Positions 19,046-29,971 of a DNA stretch of 64,000 nucleotides are shown piece by piece. Each line of letters begins with the position of its first letter. Position 1 is the stretch's first letter. Made by a program: the position numbers and the translations under genes. The stretch lies in NCBI GenBank assembly GCA_014529385.2, contig CM043967.1, positions 10,554,001 through 10,618,000 on the forward strand, written 5' to 3'. This DNA is from Adiantum capillus-veneris. Lineage: Eukaryota > Streptophyta > Polypodiopsida > Polypodiales > Pteridaceae. The notes beneath the pieces were generated by a model that saw nothing but the letters and a program-made list of their open reading frames with translations, ran no database searches and was not told where the DNA came from.

Positions 19046-19912
19046 TGTTGGACGGATACGCCGCGACGGACGTCAGCACAACGAGAACTCACCTAACAAG
19101 ATTTGTCAGCTAAGGACGAAGCTCGACCCGCAGGCGCGTGGAAGCAAGCATAGGGTGTCAACCTACACTCGACCGACTCCTAACTAATTCCTACAGAGGT
19201 CTCTACCCAATGTCTAAGTCACAGCCTTCAAGAGTGCATAAGAGGAAACTTCCTACAACGCTTTCTAGAGCCGAACACCCATCAAACAATCTCAAAACAC
19301 CATAGAACTTTAAGGAGACCCTACTAACACCAATAGGTCGCTCTCCCTAAGGTCTATGAACCAAAACCCTAACCCAAAACGCCCGGTGCAAAATCACGTA
19401 GGATGTCTGGCCGAAATTTGCAGGTCTTCGTTTTCGAAATCTAAAGTGCCTAATGTGCAGCTCTACTCAATGTGAATGCATGGAGATGTTGTATGCTCAC
19501 CAAATCACCCGAAGAAGCTCGTAGATCGAGCTTGCAAAACCGGACCGTACATGCGCAATGTAGGTATCAGCGCGTAGCTCTCGTCGGGGGCAACACGCTG
19601 CACTTCTTCGCACTCGATTCCGACCACCGGTGCACACGTAGCATCAAGATGAAGCTCACCCTCTCTCTTGTACACAGTACGCTCACTCACAGACTTCAAA
19701 ACTTTTAAAAATGACAAAAGGTTCTTCATTAAGGTCAAAAAGTGGTATAAATACCTTACAATTCTCAAACCCTAAAGTTCCAAATCAACCATCTACTCAA
19801 TCTAAATGCCCCAATATTTACAAGGTGAAATGTCGAGTTTTAAATGAATAATTACAAAAAATGATAATCTGCTCAGTAGTCAGTTTTCGTAGGGTGTGTC
19901 CAGCTTCTAACA
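19046..19912 (-). repeat. 5' LTR of element A
   Basis: Read on plus it runs TGTTGGACGG to TTCTAACA, so it has TG/CA ends. It is homologous to the LTRs of B (26774-27703 and 43920-44954), sharing GATACGCCGCGACGGACGTC and GGGTGTGTCCAGC, but is clearly diverged. It carries a half palindrome CACGTAGGATGTCTGG at about 19397. Its outer edge abuts integrase coding sequence of element E. Confidence 0.88.
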
Positions 19913-20272
19913 ATTTGTAAGGGACCATAGTACCTTTTTGCTAATTTAGCATAGTACTTTTGGTGTCCCATAGGATTCCTGCCTGTTGTGTGACTTAATC
20001 GAGCCTTGGGAAATATAAGCCAGACCCAATCATTTTGTTTAAAGACTAAACTCTTCTGTGCTTATCAGTAGCAGCCTTTTGCCTTTACTGTGAGATAGAG
20101 ATAGCATCCTTAATCTTTTGGAAATATTCTTGTAGGTCTCGACTATACTCATATGCAGCGAAGATCTTCCCTGTACCTTAAGTAGCAGGGAACTTTTAGA
20201 TCTTCCCTCAATTACCTCAAAAGGTGCTTTTCTAGTGGATGTATGTATAGTGTTATTGTAGGCATACTCCAC
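19913..20272 (-). pseudogene. Integrase C-terminal part (element E)
   Basis: The frame 20039-20272 has MEYAYNNTIHTSTRKAPFEV, the usual post-core segment of Ty3/gypsy integrase. Downstream, in another frame, come FKQNDWVWLIFPKARL and QKYYAKLAKRYYGPLQI, which is the GPY/F module. The coding sequence stops exactly at the edge of the LTR of A. Confidence 0.78.
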
Positions 20273-20279
20273 TAATGGT

Positions 20280-20532
20280 AAGTACTTCTCCCATTGGGAC
20301 CTTTGATCTACTTCCGTTACGTAGGCTTTTAGTAGATCAAGAATTGTTAGGTTAGCTATTTCAATTTGGCCATCCGTTTGTGGGTGATAGGCCGAAGAGA
20401 AGTTTAGCCTTGTCCCTAAATTCTCAAAGAGACCCTTCCAAAATTACTGGTCATTCTAGGATCTCTATCCAACACTATGGACATTGGTAAGCCATGGTAC
20501 TTGAAGATTTGTGAGATAAAGAGGGTTCCCAT
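20280..20532 (-). pseudogene. Integrase core remnant (element E)
   Basis: Minus-strand sequence between the IDKFSKQAHF segment and the MEYAYNN segment corresponds to the middle of the integrase core (peptides around DRDPRMTSNF and TQTDGQIEI can be traced in shifted frames). No single open frame survives. Confidence 0.55.
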
Positions 20533-21288
20533 TTAAAGGGCTTTGATAGTCTTTTTTACAGGTATAAAATGAGCTTGTTTGCTGAACTTGTCTATTATCG
20601 TCCATGTTTCCGTATTCCCATGGATAGACTTAGGCAATCCAAAGATAAAATCCATGGATATGCTCTCCGATGGTGAATTAGGAATTGGCAAAGGTTGAAG
20701 CAATCCAGGTTGCTTTCCTCTATCAAATTTTGTCTTTTGGCATATCACACATTTAGAAACATACTCTTGTATTTTTTGTTTCATGGTAGGCCAATAGAAA
20801 TATGTTCCTATCCTTTTTAGGGTAGATTGAATCCCTCTATGCCCCGCATGAGGAGGAGCATGAGATTCATACACTACTTTCTCACGTAGTGAGCTAGTAG
20901 TAAAGGTTTGGTGAGGCCTGAATAGCTTCTCCATCAAGCGGTTAAATGTGGCTAGTGCATTGGTCAAGCCAAAAGGCATGACAATGTATTTGTAAAGACC
21001 AAACATGGTGCAAACTGCGGTCTTTACAATGTCTTGATCAACTATCCTTATTTGATGGTAGCCACTACTGAAGTAGGTCGACCCTTGCAGCTTATCAAAT
21101 AGGTCTTCTACCCATGGAACAGGAAACATATTCTTGATAGTGATCCTATTTAGTGCTCTATAGTCAACACACATAAGATATGTGCCGTCTTTCTTTTGCA
21201 CTAGTAGCACGAGTATACATATCTTTTTCCTTGAACCTAAAGTACATTTGCCTTTCAAGGAATTTAACATTGGCAGCCATGCAATCAA
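20533..21288 (-). pseudogene. RT-integrase in-frame deletion fusion (E)
   Basis: One 251-residue open frame. Residues about 30-120 are RT fingers/palm ([40 protein letters not shown]). At about residue 125 it passes directly into the integrase zinc module (HAPPHAGHRGIQ, then YVSKCVICQKTKF) and the core start (SISMDFIFGLPKS). YxDD, thumb and RNase H are missing. A short deletion in STYFSSGYHQ also removed IDLK with the first catalytic Asp. The frame stays open across both deletions. It cannot encode a working polymerase. Confidence 0.8.
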
Positions 21289-21540
21289 ACCATAGTGCCC
21301 CTAGGATTACATCATCATGCTTGAGAGGAGAGATAAAGAAGTCCTCCTTGTCCACATAGCTTTGGACATGGAGCTTCAATTTCCCAATTAAGGAAGTGAC
21401 TGAGGCTTCTTGCCCCTTGAAAGCACCATCGACGGGAAGGAAATCTCCCATCTCATAGTCTTGGATGCCTAGCTTGGTGGCCAACTCTGTGGATATGAGA
21501 TTGTGAGTAGAACCAAGGTCAAAGAGAATACAAGCATCAT
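21164..21540 (-). pseudogene. Protease (element E)
   Basis: The frame includes ILFDLGSTHNLISTELATKL, where relatives have FDSGSTHNFIS, so the catalytic Asp is kept and Ser is changed to Leu. It continues GAFKGQEASVTSLIGKLKLH and DDVILGALWFDCMAANVKF. Right after KEKDMYT the sequence jumps to RT (VLLVQKKDG), so the protease-RT linker is deleted. Confidence 0.72.
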
Positions 21541-21719
21541 GTTATCTTACCTTTCCCCAAGCATGGAATAGAGGAGATCCTTTATGGTGAGAATCCTCTT
21601 CTTGCATTTCAACCAAGGTAGCTCTAGGAGGCTCATTTTGTGTATTCTTGTGCGGACAAGCACGATAGGCATACCTTGCTCCCCGCACTTGAAACAACGG
21701 TTATCTTTATGATAACGCT

Positions 21720-22103
21720 CTAGCTCTTCAAGAGAGAGTTTATTTTTTCCTTTATAAACTCCCTTCTCCTTAGCTTTGTTGTCGTTGGCGTTGCCCTTAG
21801 GAGACTCTTGGACATTGTCCTTCCCTTTAGGCTCGTTACCGTCCTTGTTTTCTGTGGGCCTAAATTTCTCTTAGCCTCTTGTTGGAAATTGATTTGTGAA
21901 GCCACCATGGTATGGTGTATGAGCACAAATATGGTGCGTGGCCTTTGGGAGTTGACATGCTCTGCCATATCTTCATTTAGACCCACACAAAATTGTTGTT
22001 TTTGCTCTCTAAAATCCATCTTTTTGAAGACAGTGGCTTTGAGATGTAAGTCCCAAAATTTGTCTACATATTTGTGAATAGATTCGTAGGGAGAGATCTT
22101 CAA
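21720..22103 (-). pseudogene. Gag middle/C-terminal part (element E)
   Basis: Reads SPYESIHKYVDKFWDLHLKA, then EQKQQFCVGLNEDMAEHVNS, typical of the Ty3/gypsy retrotrans_gag domain. A basic segment follows where the zinc knuckle should be (about 21650-21720, a Cys pair visible in shifted frames). A frameshift separates it from the upstream gag piece at 22270. Confidence 0.65.
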
Positions 22104-22269
22104 GCTTCACCATTCGATGAGTACTTTGTCTTTGGCATCGGTAGCCAAAAACTGCTTCATGATGGAAGCTCTTAAAGCTTTCCATGTTCGTGGAGCTTCA
22201 CCGTTTGCCCGTAGGCTAGACCACCATTGCCTAGCAGACTTTTGAAAATGCATAGCTACATGACGTAGC

Positions 22270-22692
22270 TTAGAGGACTACATGGAGTAGCTTAGAGGAC
22301 TTCATGAAGCCCTCATCTCCAAACATCAAATTGTTGGATGAAGGCCAAGAATTTGTTTGTAGCACCAAAGGTGCCATCATAGTTAAGGAAAGAGATGTTC
22401 TTTCCTCCCTCTTTGAACTTTTTGAGCCTAGACGGCCTCTTCCATGCGGCATAGGATTTCCTATGGCCTTTTCTTTTTGGTGGTTGGAAAGCTGCACCAT
22501 TACTTTCTTCAGAAGAGGAAGAATTTGAGGAGGATGAAGAAGAGGGTGACCTCTTTCTCGCCTTTTTCTTGGTCTTGTCCATTTAGGGGGTGTTGGAGAG
22601 CGTTTTTCCCACCGTCTTCGTGGAGCCATCTCTACCAAGGTGGCAAGAGATTCACTTCTTTCTTGTTCTTTCGGTGGGGGCTCTACCATTGA
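22270..22692 (-). pseudogene. Gag N-terminal region (element E)
   Basis: A 139-residue frame starting MVEPPPKEQERSE, with a highly basic RRRWEKRS and RPRKRRERGH stretch. An overlapping frame (22313-22582) reads DKTKKKARKRSPSSSSSSNS and then FNEGGKNISF-like sequence, so the true protein switches frames here. It is the first coding sequence after the leader and PBS. Low complexity limits certainty. Confidence 0.5.
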
Positions 22693-23430
22693 AACTTGAG
22701 TTCTTCTTTGGGAAGGATATGTGTTGTCAAGTAGTAGATTTTTGAGCCCTTCCTACAGATCCTCTTCTTCTTCCCTTATCTGAGAGAGTCCTCTTTTGGA
22801 AGTCTCACAAGGAGGCTTCCTAGGTAATCTCTCTTCTTGGTGGGGAGTTTGGAGAATCCCATGAGCACGTAACTTCCATTGCACTTCACTTTGGAGGGAT
22901 GGATTTCCCATGGATTGTTGAAGCATAATAACAAGGTAATTGACAAGCATAGGGGCATCATTAGTAGCCTGTTATTAGCAAAATCAAAGCTATCAACATT
23001 AATTTCACTCTCTTTACTATTGTCAACCATTCTAACAACTTTTAGTTGTAAACTTTTTAAGTGTACTTTGGCACTTCAAGCCCTAGTTGCTACTCCTCTT
23101 AACCCCTTTAAAAAATCACTCAAGCTCTTGTATCCGTGGCTCAAATATCATTAATTGCAAGTAATAGAAGAGAGAGTCTTTCACCACCAAAATAGTACCG
23201 GCTTTTGTCAAGCTTCTAATAGCTCAATAGTGCTTAAGCCGTAGGCAAGCCCCATATGACTTCACTATTGAGATCATAGCTCATGACTGTGATGCCCCGT
23301 TATCTACACGAAGCAGGTGCACTGCAAGGCTGAAAAATCCATGTTCTACTTACTCAATTGTAGTTAATAATACCAACCATTTATAGTTAGCTTGAGCACC
23401 TCTCTTCTTGAGAAAGAAAAGAGAAACCTT
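22693..23430 (-). other. Leader region of element E
   Basis: Lies between gag and PBS. It contains short frames only, for example 22776-23030, with no recognisable domain. Confidence 0.55.
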
Positions 23431-23444
23431 GTGCTATGATACCA
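23431..23444 (-). promoter_or_regulatory. Primer binding site, tRNA-iMet type (E)
   Basis: Minus strand TGGTATCATAGCAC, one base inside the LTR end. Plant initiator tRNA-Met sites read TGGTATCAGAGC, so there is one mismatch (A for G). Confidence 0.75.
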
Positions 23445-23445
23445 A

Positions 23446-24138
23446 TGTAACATTTAATCGTCTAGTAACTTGTGTGTAGCAGAAAATAACATAGACATAG
23501 TGAGCATTTCATTAAGAATAGATTCCTAATGAGCATAGCAAGAGTGCTTGGATAGATAGAAAAACAAAAGCATAGCACCTAGTAAGATAAGCATGAATAA
23601 TACCTCAAAAGGAGAGAGAAATTAAGCTATTGACAACAGTTGAGGGCCCGATTTCCATGGAGCCGGCGGTCCCCCCTCCAAAAGGCTTTGTGTTATAGGT
23701 TTCCCCATCAAGGGAGACATTTTACGATACAATACTTTGTGTTCCTTCAATAACTTGCTGGTGCAATGAAGATGGAAGTTTCAAGCACCAAGCTCACACT
23801 TGAAAACACAACATCAATTCCCTCATGGTCTTAGACCCAAGACCTCACACACCTTCAAAGATGGTGAGAGCTAGTGGGGTACGAGAGTAGATCGAGGGGA
23901 AGAAGTAGTATTCTTACGAGAAAGAAGTATGTCTCCTCACATAATCAACATAGCTTAGTAATTGGCATGGTAGATGAGATGAGCATGCATTGGAGCTTGG
24001 CTCTTGGTTGGATTTGCATCACAAAGCCAAGAGTTGTTGGTGTAGGCCTCCCTTATCACAAGCTTAGAGTAGATGATGAGCTTTCCATTAAAGCTTGAAA
24101 AGGAAAGATAGTCTTATTTACGTCACACATGAGCTTCT

Positions 24139-24172
<34 letters not shown>

Positions 24173-25039
24173 TAATTCTTTGCAAAAATCAACCCCCTCT
24201 CTCTCTTGGTCAACCCCTCTTGCTAATTGCACATGCTGGCATCCTATTGGACCCTGCAAAGCTTAGCCAATGATAATTAAGAAGCATAAGTGATAGCCTT
24301 GTGACATGTGTCCCCCTTTCCCCTTTTGTGAGAGCTTTAGGTATTTAACTAATGCAATTAAACTCTCATCGGACCTCTTAGTATTCTGGACAATAAGAAT
24401 CAGGCAAGCCATTGGGCTGTTGAATGCTCATTGGACCCTTGGGAGACTATCCAACAGTCTTCTAGAGAGCTCAAGTTATAATGGTTCTTTTATCAAGTGT
24501 TTTTAAATGAATTAAACTAAATTTACTCTATCCTAATTCTCATTGGTCCACCTCTATGGCCATCCAATAGGATTTGAATGCACCTTGGGGGCAATTGAGC
24601 TAGGGAGCTGACATGTGTGCACTATGCCCTTTGTGTAAAGGGGTCTTGCGAGAGTGTGTGTGTGCTCTCTCTCATCCCCTACATAAAAGGCTCGCCCCCT
24701 CCTAGGTAGGGATGTGGGAAGACTTTTGAGTCTTCTCACAAGCATCCAATTTACCCTAAGCTTGACCATTGGACATAAGCTTTGAATTTTGGAACCTTAG
24801 CATTTTGGAAGTCTAATGGGTTGAACCTTAGGGTCTTTGAAGCCCATTGATTCACATTGCTCTTTTGCAGATGGGCCTCCCTTTGGATCCCTATTTTTTC
24901 TCCTTTGGATTCCTACGGTGAGTGGTCTGCCAGCCTAATCAATATTCTAGCTTTTTCTCCCCTAGTACTTCCCCGTGTTAAATGATCACTTTAACATGAG
25001 AAAATCATTTAGGAGAATTAGATATTAGTTATTATGACA
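23446..25039 (-). repeat. 5' LTR of element E
   Basis: A 1594-bp LTR with plus-strand ends TGTAACATTT and TTATTATGACA (TG/CA). The outer 590 bp match the partial LTR at 1-612. A (TG)n tract at 24141-24171 lies inside. Minus-sense start is TGTCATAATAAC. Confidence 0.82.
24141..24171. repeat. (GT)n microsatellite
   Basis: About 15 pure GT units inside the LTR of E. Confidence 0.95.
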
Positions 25040-25319
25040 TTTGTCCTAGAGTTACTAGAGCATGAGTGAAGGAGAGAAAAGATGGAATTATCCCACATGT
25101 AGTGGTGCAAGGCTATAGAGCTTCTCAAAGACCATTTCATAAATAAACAAATTCATTCCTTATTTTGTATTACACCTCTCTTGTTTATGGTGAGCTTGTG
25201 ATGGCTTAGCAGCTACTCAAGATTGTGTTTATGAGTCCAAGCAAATTCATCTTGAAAAATGAGTGATAATCTAGCCTACATACACCAACTATGGTGCACA
25301 ATGTTTTTCATCCACCCTA
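25040..25319. other. Spacer between E and the hairpin array
   Basis: No gene or repeat recognised. It is the right flank of element E. Confidence 0.5.
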
Positions 25320-26773
25320 GCTAGCATGATCCCATTACCATCAATATGGCCCTATGGCCATAGTAAGCTCTATGTAGATGCAACAGAGGACACCCGTGCT
25401 GCCTTAGGAAGGTAAACTTGTCAGGCTTTGTATATGAGTCATGGAGACTATATGTGAATTCTACGGCCCTAGGGCCCAACTTGGGTTCTATATGTATGTG
25501 TGAGAAGTGTCTCACATTGCCCAGAAAGTGAGAAAAAAGGATACCCTATGGCCTAAGGGCCATAAGTTGCTCTATGTCGGTGTATGAAAGGATACCTTTA
25601 AAGCCAAAAAGCATCACAAAGGGACATCTTATGACCTTAGGGCCATAGGTTGATCTTTGTAGGTATTTTATGAAGAGTACATTTAGATTCTTCAAGGTCA
25701 CTTCACGGTGAGTATATATGTAGGTGTTTTTTCATGAGTATATAGACATCCTATAGCCTTAGGGCCATATGGTACTATATGTAAATGAGTATGTATACAT
25801 CCTATGTACTTTGGGCCATAGGATACTATTTGTAGGTGTTTCATGATGAGTATGTATATATCCTATGGACTTAGGGCCATAGGGTGCTATATGTAGATGT
25901 TGCATGATGAGTATGTATACATCATATGGCCTTAAGTCCATACGATGATATATGCAGGTGCTTCATGGTGAGTGTATGTACATCCTATTGCCTTAGGTAC
26001 ATAGAATGCTATATGTAAGTGTTTTATGATGAGTATGTATACATCCTATGGTATTATGACAATATGATGCTATATGTGGGTCTCTCATGATGAGTATGTA
26101 TAGATCCTATGGCCTTAGGTCCATAGAATGCTATATGTAGGTGTCTCATGATGAGTATGTAGGTCTCTCATGATGATTATGTATACATCATATGACCTTA
26201 GGGCCATAGGATGCTATATGTACATATCTCATGAAGAGTATGCATACATCCTATGGCCTTACGCCCATAGGATGCTATATGTAGGTGTTTCAAGATGAGT
26301 ATGTATACATCCTATGGCCTTAGGTCCATAGGATTCTATATCGAGGTGTTTCATGATGAGTATGTATACATTTTATGGCCTTAGGGCCAAAAAATTATAT
26401 ATGTAGTTCTCTCATGATGAGTATGTATACATCCTATGGCCTTAGGTCCATAGGATGCTATGTATAGGTCTTTCATGATGAAGTGTGTCATGATGAGTAT
26501 GTATGCATCCTATGGTTGTTGGGACATAGGGTGCTATATATAGGTGCTTCATGATGAGTGTATATACATCCTATGGCCTTTGAGCCAAAGGGTGCTATAT
26601 ATTGGTGTTTTATGATCCTTTGGGATAGAGGGTGTTATATTTACGTGTTTCATGATGTGTGTATATACATTCTATGGCCTTTGGGCATAGGATGCTCTAT
26701 ATAGGTGTTTCATGATCACCGTATATATGTACAATGGCCTTTGGGCCATAGGGTGATATATATAGATGTTTCT
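25320..26773. repeat. 61-bp hairpin minisatellite, left part
   Basis: Tandem units of 61 bp, regular from about 25690. Each holds CATCCTATGGCC, a short TTAG-like loop and GGCCATAGGATG, a perfect 12-bp-arm inverted repeat, followed by CTATATGTAGGTGTTTCATG and ATGAGTATGTATA. About 17 units are recognisable. The left end (25320-25690) is more degenerate. The array stops at 26773 where the LTR of B starts, and resumes at 44955. Confidence 0.92.
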
Positions 26774-27703
26774 TGTTGGCGGATACGCCGCGACGGACGT
26801 CAACACAACGAGCGAGAACTCACCTAACAAGATTTTTCAGCTAAAGACGAAGCTCGACCCGCAGGCACGTGGAAGCAAGCATAGGGTGTCAACCTACAGT
26901 CGACCGATTCTCGACTACTTCCTATAGGGGTCTCTACCCAATGTCTAAGCTACAGCCTTTAGGAATACATAAGAGGAGATTTCCTACAACGCTTTCAAGA
27001 GCCAAATACCCACCAAACGTTCTCAAAACACTATGGAGCTTGAAGGAAACCCTATTAACACCAATAGGTCGCTCTCCCTAAAGTCCAAGAACCAAAACCC
27101 CAACCCTAAGCACCCGGTGCAAAATCACGTAGGATGTCTGGTCAAAATTTGCAGGTCGTCGTTTTCAAAAACTAAAGTGCCTAATGTGTAGCTCTACTCA
27201 ATGTGAACGCATGGATATGCTGAAATGCAAAAACAGACAACGTATGCTCACCGAATCACCAGATATAGCTCGTGGGTCGAGCTCGCAAATCCAGAGCGTA
27301 CACACGCAATGTAGGTATTGGCGCGTAGCTCTCTTCGGGGGAAACACACTGCACTTCTCCACACTCGATTCCAACCACCGCTGCATGCGTAGCATCAAGA
27401 TAAAACTCTCACTCTCTCTCGTACACAGAGTACGCTCACTCACACAGACAAAACTTAAAAATGACAAAGGTTTTTTTCATTAAGGTCAAAAGTGGTATAA
27501 ATACCTTACAATCTCAAACCCTAATGTTCCAATTTAACCATTCACTCAGTCTAAATGTCAAAAATGAGATACAATCTGGAAGCTTCTGCAAGCCCCACTA
27601 TTTACAAAGGTGAAATGACGTTTTTTCTCAATTAAAGAATAATTACAAAAAATAATATCCTGCCGGGAAATCATCCTCTGTTGGGTGTGTCCAGCCGCTA
27701 ACA
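26774..27703 (-). repeat. 3' LTR of element B
   Basis: A 930-bp LTR, plus-strand ends TGTTGGCGG and CCGCTAACA. It is highly similar to 43920-44954 apart from an insertion in that copy. A polypurine tract abuts its inner end. Outer flank TTTCT compares with TTCAT at the other side, which reads as a 5-bp target duplication TTCAT with one base lost on the left. Confidence 0.92.
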
Positions 27704-27717
27704 CTCCCCCCCTCCTA
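27704..27717 (-). promoter_or_regulatory. Polypurine tract of element B
   Basis: Minus strand AGGAGGGGGGAG directly before the LTR start TGTTAGCGG. It primes plus-strand synthesis in LTR elements. Confidence 0.88.
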
Positions 27718-27755
27718 GTTCATGTCGTCCTCGACATGGCCGTAGAGCTGCTTCT

Positions 27756-28919
27756 TTAGTGTAGGCTTTCGGGCATCTTCAGAAGAGACTCATATCGTGC
27801 ATGCTGAGCCAATAATGTTGGGCTGAATATTTCTGTATTGATGGTGAAGAAACCGGTGTAGAAGGCTTTTTCAAAGGCCTGGAGGTGATATGAGGGCAAA
27901 AACATGATTCTCTGATAAAGGGCATGTATCACCTCATGGGAAGGCTGAGCAGATAGATCATATGCACATCTATATGTGTCTTGGAAGAAGAAGATGCTGC
28001 CTGTTGCGTGTCCAGGTTTAAAGGTTTCAAAAACCACCAGAAGGGTTTTACAAATTTTTTTGAGCATGATGCAAGAGAGGTCACGCGAGCGAGTGAACAA
28101 TTTAATGGCACCCGTTAGGGTTTTCACCATGTATTGCTCACTTGTTCTCTCGCCTGCCTTCAAGCCTGGCAACTTTGGGTAGTTAAGCCATGTGCGTTGG
28201 ATTTTTTGCAGCAGCTCTTGTGCTTTCCAGGTCCGCATCCTTGGTAGAGGGCAGAAGCTAAGGTTGTCTCTGACTCTTTTGGGTGCCTCTACGAGATGAA
28301 CTAAATACTGTGGGTATTTGGTTAGCCATGCCTTTCTCCACTTTGGCTGAGAGTCCACAGTCAGCTTAACTCCTTCTGGTTTGGAGATATCTGCTTTGTA
28401 CAGTGGCACTATTGGCTCCTCTTTAATTCGTTTGTTTATTGTAGCAGCTTCATACTTTAGAAGAGGATATGGGAGAGAAGGTTGTAGCCATTCATGCCCA
28501 ATGATATTGGCATCTAAATTCTGAATGGTCATAGACTTGCATACTCTCTGCTCCCACTCCATTGCTTCTTTGGCCGTATCATTTATTGCCGCTTCTATTG
28601 CCTTCTTTAGATTTTCTTCTTCTTCTTGTGTCAGATCCTGGGGTTCTTGTGATGGTCCCACAAGGATGTCCTCTTGCATAGTGGTGTCCACTGGATCTGA
28701 CACATTTTCTATGTTAATGCCTTCCATTGCTGCTGGCCCTGTGCTCAAGTGTTGCTCTTCAGTCTGTTGTTGGCCTTTCAGCTCATCAATGTGCTTCTGA
28801 TATGCCTTCTTTTCCTGTTCCACCTCATCTCCCATTTTTACTAAGAGGTCATTCAAATCTGCATTGGTTTTTTCAGCCTCTTCTAGCTTCCTCTTGGTGT
28901 CTTCATTTGCGTGGGTCAC
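27756..28919 (-). pseudogene. 3' ORF of element B, second part, coiled coil
   Basis: A 387-residue frame that continues the upstream 28916-29494 frame after a shift at ATGTGA. Residues 1-50 form a likely coiled coil (LEEAEKTNADLNDLLVKMGD and EVEQEKKAYQKHIDELKG). The middle is acidic (EEEENLKKAIEAA), and the C-terminal part has RTWLNYPKLPGLKAGERTSE and FKPGHATGSIFFFQDT. It has no enzyme motif, no clear signal peptide and no membrane segment. It occupies the place of env-like or extra ORFs in Athila/Tat-type elements. Only this element in the window carries it. Confidence 0.55.
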
Positions 28920-29494
28920 ATGTGGAAGTATTGATTGTATAGTTGGCTCATGATAGCCACCTTCGCGATTGCAATATCTTCAAATGTGTAGTTATTCTTC
29001 TTTTCCAAGTAGACCTTAATGTCATCTCGCCTCTTTGTCACAGTGTCTCCTTTATTACAGATGTCAAGTGCTGCTGCCACCACCTTCTTTGTGATGTCAA
29101 TCATTGTATCAGGCTTGCCTTGCAGATCTATAACTCGGGCTATGCCGTCCTCTTTGATTGTGGTGAAAAATTCCCACACTTTTTTAATATCAATCCCTGC
29201 TGGAAAGGCTTCAAAGTAATTGTGGAGATTGAGTTTCTCCAAGTAATCTCCCATCTTGCTCCTGACAAATTCATTGAGCTCTCGAGGTATCATGGGTAGC
29301 TCCACTGCATTTCCCTTCGAATCTTTAAAGATTCCTTGGTAGATTCTTAGATCATTGGTCTCTAGTAGGTCATCTTGGATCCACGTGCTTGTGGGCTTCA
29401 GGGTTCCCTCTGGGATAACAAAAGGCTCCACTTCTTCTAAGTAGTCCTTGATTGTCATCCTCTTCTTCTTTGCAGGTGATTTTGTGGCTGCCAT
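28916..29494 (-). pseudogene. 3' ORF of element B, first part
   Basis: A 192-residue frame starting MAATKSPAKKKRMTIKDYLE, a basic N-terminus that could be a nuclear-localisation patch. It continues RELNEFVRSKMGDYLEKLNL and AAALDICNKGDTVTKRRDDI. It ends at the TGA where the second frame takes over, so a single-base indel or programmed shift splits one protein of about 580 residues. I know no family for it. It lacks zinc, protease and polymerase motifs. Confidence 0.55.
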
Positions 29495-29660
29495 GGATCC
29501 TGTTGCACTCAGTAGTCCAAAGTTAGAGTTTTTTACATATTAGCTCTGATAAACTGATTTCTGACTATCCAAATGACTTGAAAATTGAAATAAGAACTCA
29601 AAAGGAACTAGGGAAACCCTGCCTGTGCCCACAATAGGTTTTTGGCTTAAAAATAATCAT

Positions 29661-29688
29661 GTAGACATCCTACGCGTAGGATGTCTAC
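29661..29688. repeat. Palindrome 5 (3' spacer B), perfect 28 bp
   Basis: GTAGACATCCTACG followed by its exact reverse complement. It is the longest and only flawless 28-bp member of the set. Confidence 0.9.
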
Positions 29689-29947
29689 CTTCTCTGTTTT
29701 TGGTGAAACTTGGCAGGCTTGTGGCCCTTGACGTGTGCAACATAGCTATGTAATTGGAATTGGGCATGGGCATTAAAAAGTGCAATTTTGAGCAGATTTA
29801 GGCTTTTGGCTCACAAATTGTGTAGGATGTGCTAAACAAGTGGCAAATGATATTGAGTTGGGTTGAAATTTGATATACAGGCTTCTTATACCATGTAAAT
29901 GGCTCCCTTGAAGTCAATTTCTGCACAAAAGGTTAATATGACACTTG

Positions 29948-29971
29948 AGACATCCTACGCGTAGGATGTAT
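29948..29971. repeat. Palindrome 6 (3' spacer B)
   Basis: AGACATCCTACG followed by CGTAGGATGTAT; one outer mismatch. Confidence 0.85.

Larger units (their letters stand above)
13726..19912 (-). mobile_element. Element A: gypsy family 2, 5' half only
   Basis: Minus-strand, in order: 5' LTR 19912-19046, tRNA-Asp PBS, 1.8 kb leader with four palindromes, gag N-terminal extension, capsid (duplicated), two zinc knuckles and the coiled linker, then an abrupt end near 13725 inside the segment that precedes the protease in B. Pol and 3' LTR are missing. Its right edge abuts the integrase of element E at 19913, so A inserted into E. Confidence 0.85.
19913..25039 (-). mobile_element. Element E: gypsy family 1, 5' part
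   Basis: Minus-strand, in order: 5' LTR 25039-23446, tRNA-iMet-type PBS, leader, gag, protease, a shortened reverse transcriptase joined to integrase, and integrase C-terminus interrupted at 19913 by element A. The sequence style (LLQPLPIPNSPSESISMDFI, MPFGLTNALATF) fits the chromovirus branch. No 3' LTR of E is visible left of A in this window, so the left half was lost or moved. Confidence 0.82.

Noticed and set aside
25759-25941. Short minus-strand frame in the satellite
   Set aside because: It reads through hairpin units and repeats with the array period; not a gene.
25320-26773. CRISPR-like array
   Set aside because: Units are contiguous 61-bp tandem repeats without unique spacers, in a plant retrotransposon context.
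28525-28942. Plus-strand frames across the 3' ORF of B
   Set aside because: Antisense to a longer, compositionally better minus-strand frame in a minus-strand element.
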